6,140 nt of DNA, from positions 1-6,140 of the forward strand of contig JASLDQ010000174.1 of assembly GCA_030151505.1 (NCBI GenBank), written 5' to 3'. This document shows, piece by piece, positions 5,270-6,140 of this stretch (position 1 is its first letter; each line of letters starts with the position of its first letter). The notes beneath the pieces were generated by a model. It was not told where the DNA came from, made no database searches, and saw nothing but the letters and a program-made list of their open reading frames with translations. This DNA comes from Chromobacteriaceae bacterium. Its GTDB lineage: Bacteria; Pseudomonadota; Gammaproteobacteria; Burkholderiales; Aquaspirillaceae. Both the position numbers and the translations under genes were made by a program.

Positions 5270-6140
5270 TTACATGTTCGGATAGTTCGGGTCGCCTCCG
5301 CCTTCCGGCGTGGTCCAGTTGATGTTCTGGGTCGGGTCCTTGATGTCGCAGGTCTTGCAGTGCACGCAGTTCTGCGAGTTGATCTGCAGGCGCGGCTGGC
5401 CTTCGTCGCGGCCGACGATTTCGTACACCCCGGCCGGGCAGTAGCGCTGTTCCGGCGCATCGTACAGGGCCAGATTGATCGCGATCGGCGTGTCCTTGTT
5501 CTTCAGGCGCAGGTGCACCGGCTCGTCGTCGCGGTGGTTGGTGTTGGAGATGAACACGCTGGACAGCTTGTCGAAGGTCAGCACGCCATCCGGCTTCGGA
5601 TAGTCGATCTTCGGCATCTCGCTGGCCTTCTTCAGCGTCTCGTGGTCGGCGTGCAGGTGGTGCAGCGTCCACGGCGCGCGGCCCTTGAACAGGAAGGTGT
5701 CGATCGCCGAGTAGGCCATCGCCGGCCACAGGCCCCAGCGGAAGGACGGGCGGATATTGCGCACGCACCACAGCTCGTCGTGGAGCCAGCTCTGCTTGAA
5801 GGCATCGGTGTAGCCGCTGGCCTCGCGCGCCGGATTGTCTTCGCCCAGCAGCGCGAACAGCGCGTCGGCGGCCAGCATGCCCGACTTCATCGCGGTATGG
5901 GTGCCCTTGATCTTCGGCACGTTGAGGAAGCCCGCGGTGTCGCCCACCAGCAGGCCGCCCGGGAAGGTCAGCTTCGGCAACGACTGGATGCCGCCCTCGC
6001 TCAGCGCGCGGGCGCCGTAGGAGATGCGGCGGGCGCCTTCGAACACGCCGCGGATGGACGGGTGGGTCTTGAAGCGCTGGAATTCGTCGTAGGGGCTCAG
6101 GTGCGGGTTCTGGTAGTCCAGACCGATCACGAAGCCGACC
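5270..6140 (-). CDS. Electron transfer flavoprotein-ubiquinone oxidoreductase, C-terminal part (cut by window end)
   Basis: ETF-QO is a membrane-associated FAD and [4Fe-4S] enzyme that oxidises reduced electron transfer flavoprotein and reduces ubiquinone, linking fatty acid, amino acid and other flavoprotein dehydrogenases to the respiratory chain. The 289 visible residues are roughly the C-terminal half of a family of about 540-560. They begin VGFVIGLDYQNPHLSP, a conserved family segment, and include the FAD-contacting GGLLVGDTAGF (61-71) with KGTHTAMKSGMLAA downstream. The cluster ligands are C234 (in YCPAGVYE) and C258, C261 and C264 in the CVHCKTC motif near the C-terminus; numbering is within the visible part. 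The frame is open to the right edge with no start in view. The apparent start GTG at 6128-6130 is an internal valine. Confidence 0.96.
   Translation of the reverse strand, partial: VGFVIGLDYQNPHLSPYDEFQRFKTHPSIRGVFEGARRISYGARALSEGGIQSLPKLTFPGGLLVGDTAGFLNVPKIKGTHTAMKSGMLAADALFALLGEDNPAREASGYTDAFKQSWLHDELWCVRNIRPSFRWGLWPAMAYSAIDTFLFKGRAPWTLHHLHADHETLKKASEMPKIDYPKPDGVLTFDKLSSVFISNTNHRDDEPVHLRLKNKDTPIAINLALYDAPEQRYCPAGVYEIVGRDEGQPRLQINSQNCVHCKTCDIKDPTQNINWTTPEGGGDPNYPNM

Noticed and set aside
4404..5771. - strand open frame of 455 codons running across the NIF3-family gene, the terminator and the ETF-QO end
   Set aside because: It overlaps two real genes in another frame, passes through an intrinsic terminator, and is Arg/Ala/Pro/Gly-rich as expected for an out-of-frame reading of GC-rich DNA.
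1..6140. CRISPR arrays, tRNA or rRNA genes, insertion sequences, toxin-antitoxin or defence genes
   Set aside because: I found no regularly spaced repeats, no structural RNA signature and no transposase or defence-type proteins; apart from the left edge, the window is filled by housekeeping genes.

Overview
This window is GC-rich chromosomal DNA from a proteobacterium, most likely a betaproteobacterium. The evidence is a cytochrome bc1 operon of the beta/gamma type (petA-petB-petC) followed directly by sspA-sspB, with a NIF3-family gene upstream. I cannot settle the order from sequence alone; Neisseriales and Rhodocyclales are both plausible.

Layout, left to right. Positions 1-138 hold the 3' end of an ammonium transporter gene on the + strand, but its coding sequence is interrupted. 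From about 58 to 138 it reads normally to its stop. Positions 1 to about 57 carry the immediately preceding coding sequence in the opposite orientation. Positions 139-263 hold two back-to-back intrinsic terminators, one for each converging transcript. All other genes are on the - strand. In the order of transcription, from right to left, they are: the C-terminal half of electron transfer flavoprotein-ubiquinone oxidoreductase (cut by the window end) with its own terminator; a NIF3/YbgI-family protein; petA (Rieske protein), petB (cytochrome b) and petC (cytochrome c1) as a tight operon ending in a strong terminator; then sspA and sspB as a two-gene operon with its own promoter and terminator.

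How the genes work together. ETF-QO feeds electrons from flavoprotein dehydrogenases into ubiquinone, and the PetABC complex takes electrons from ubiquinol to cytochrome c, so both belong to the respiratory quinone pool. SspA is an RNA-polymerase-associated stringent starvation protein, and SspB delivers ssrA-tagged proteins to ClpXP. The ammonium transporter is a separate converging unit.

I find no undescribed multi-gene system here. The one structurally abnormal place is the left edge: inverting positions 1-68 restores an uninterrupted, family-typical AmtB C-terminus. This could be a real small inversion, possibly a switch, or a fold-back chimera at a contig end. A second, softer observation is a 15-bp sequence shared (13 of 15 bases) by the putative sspA and petA promoters, each lying just upstream of an identical TAGAATCG.
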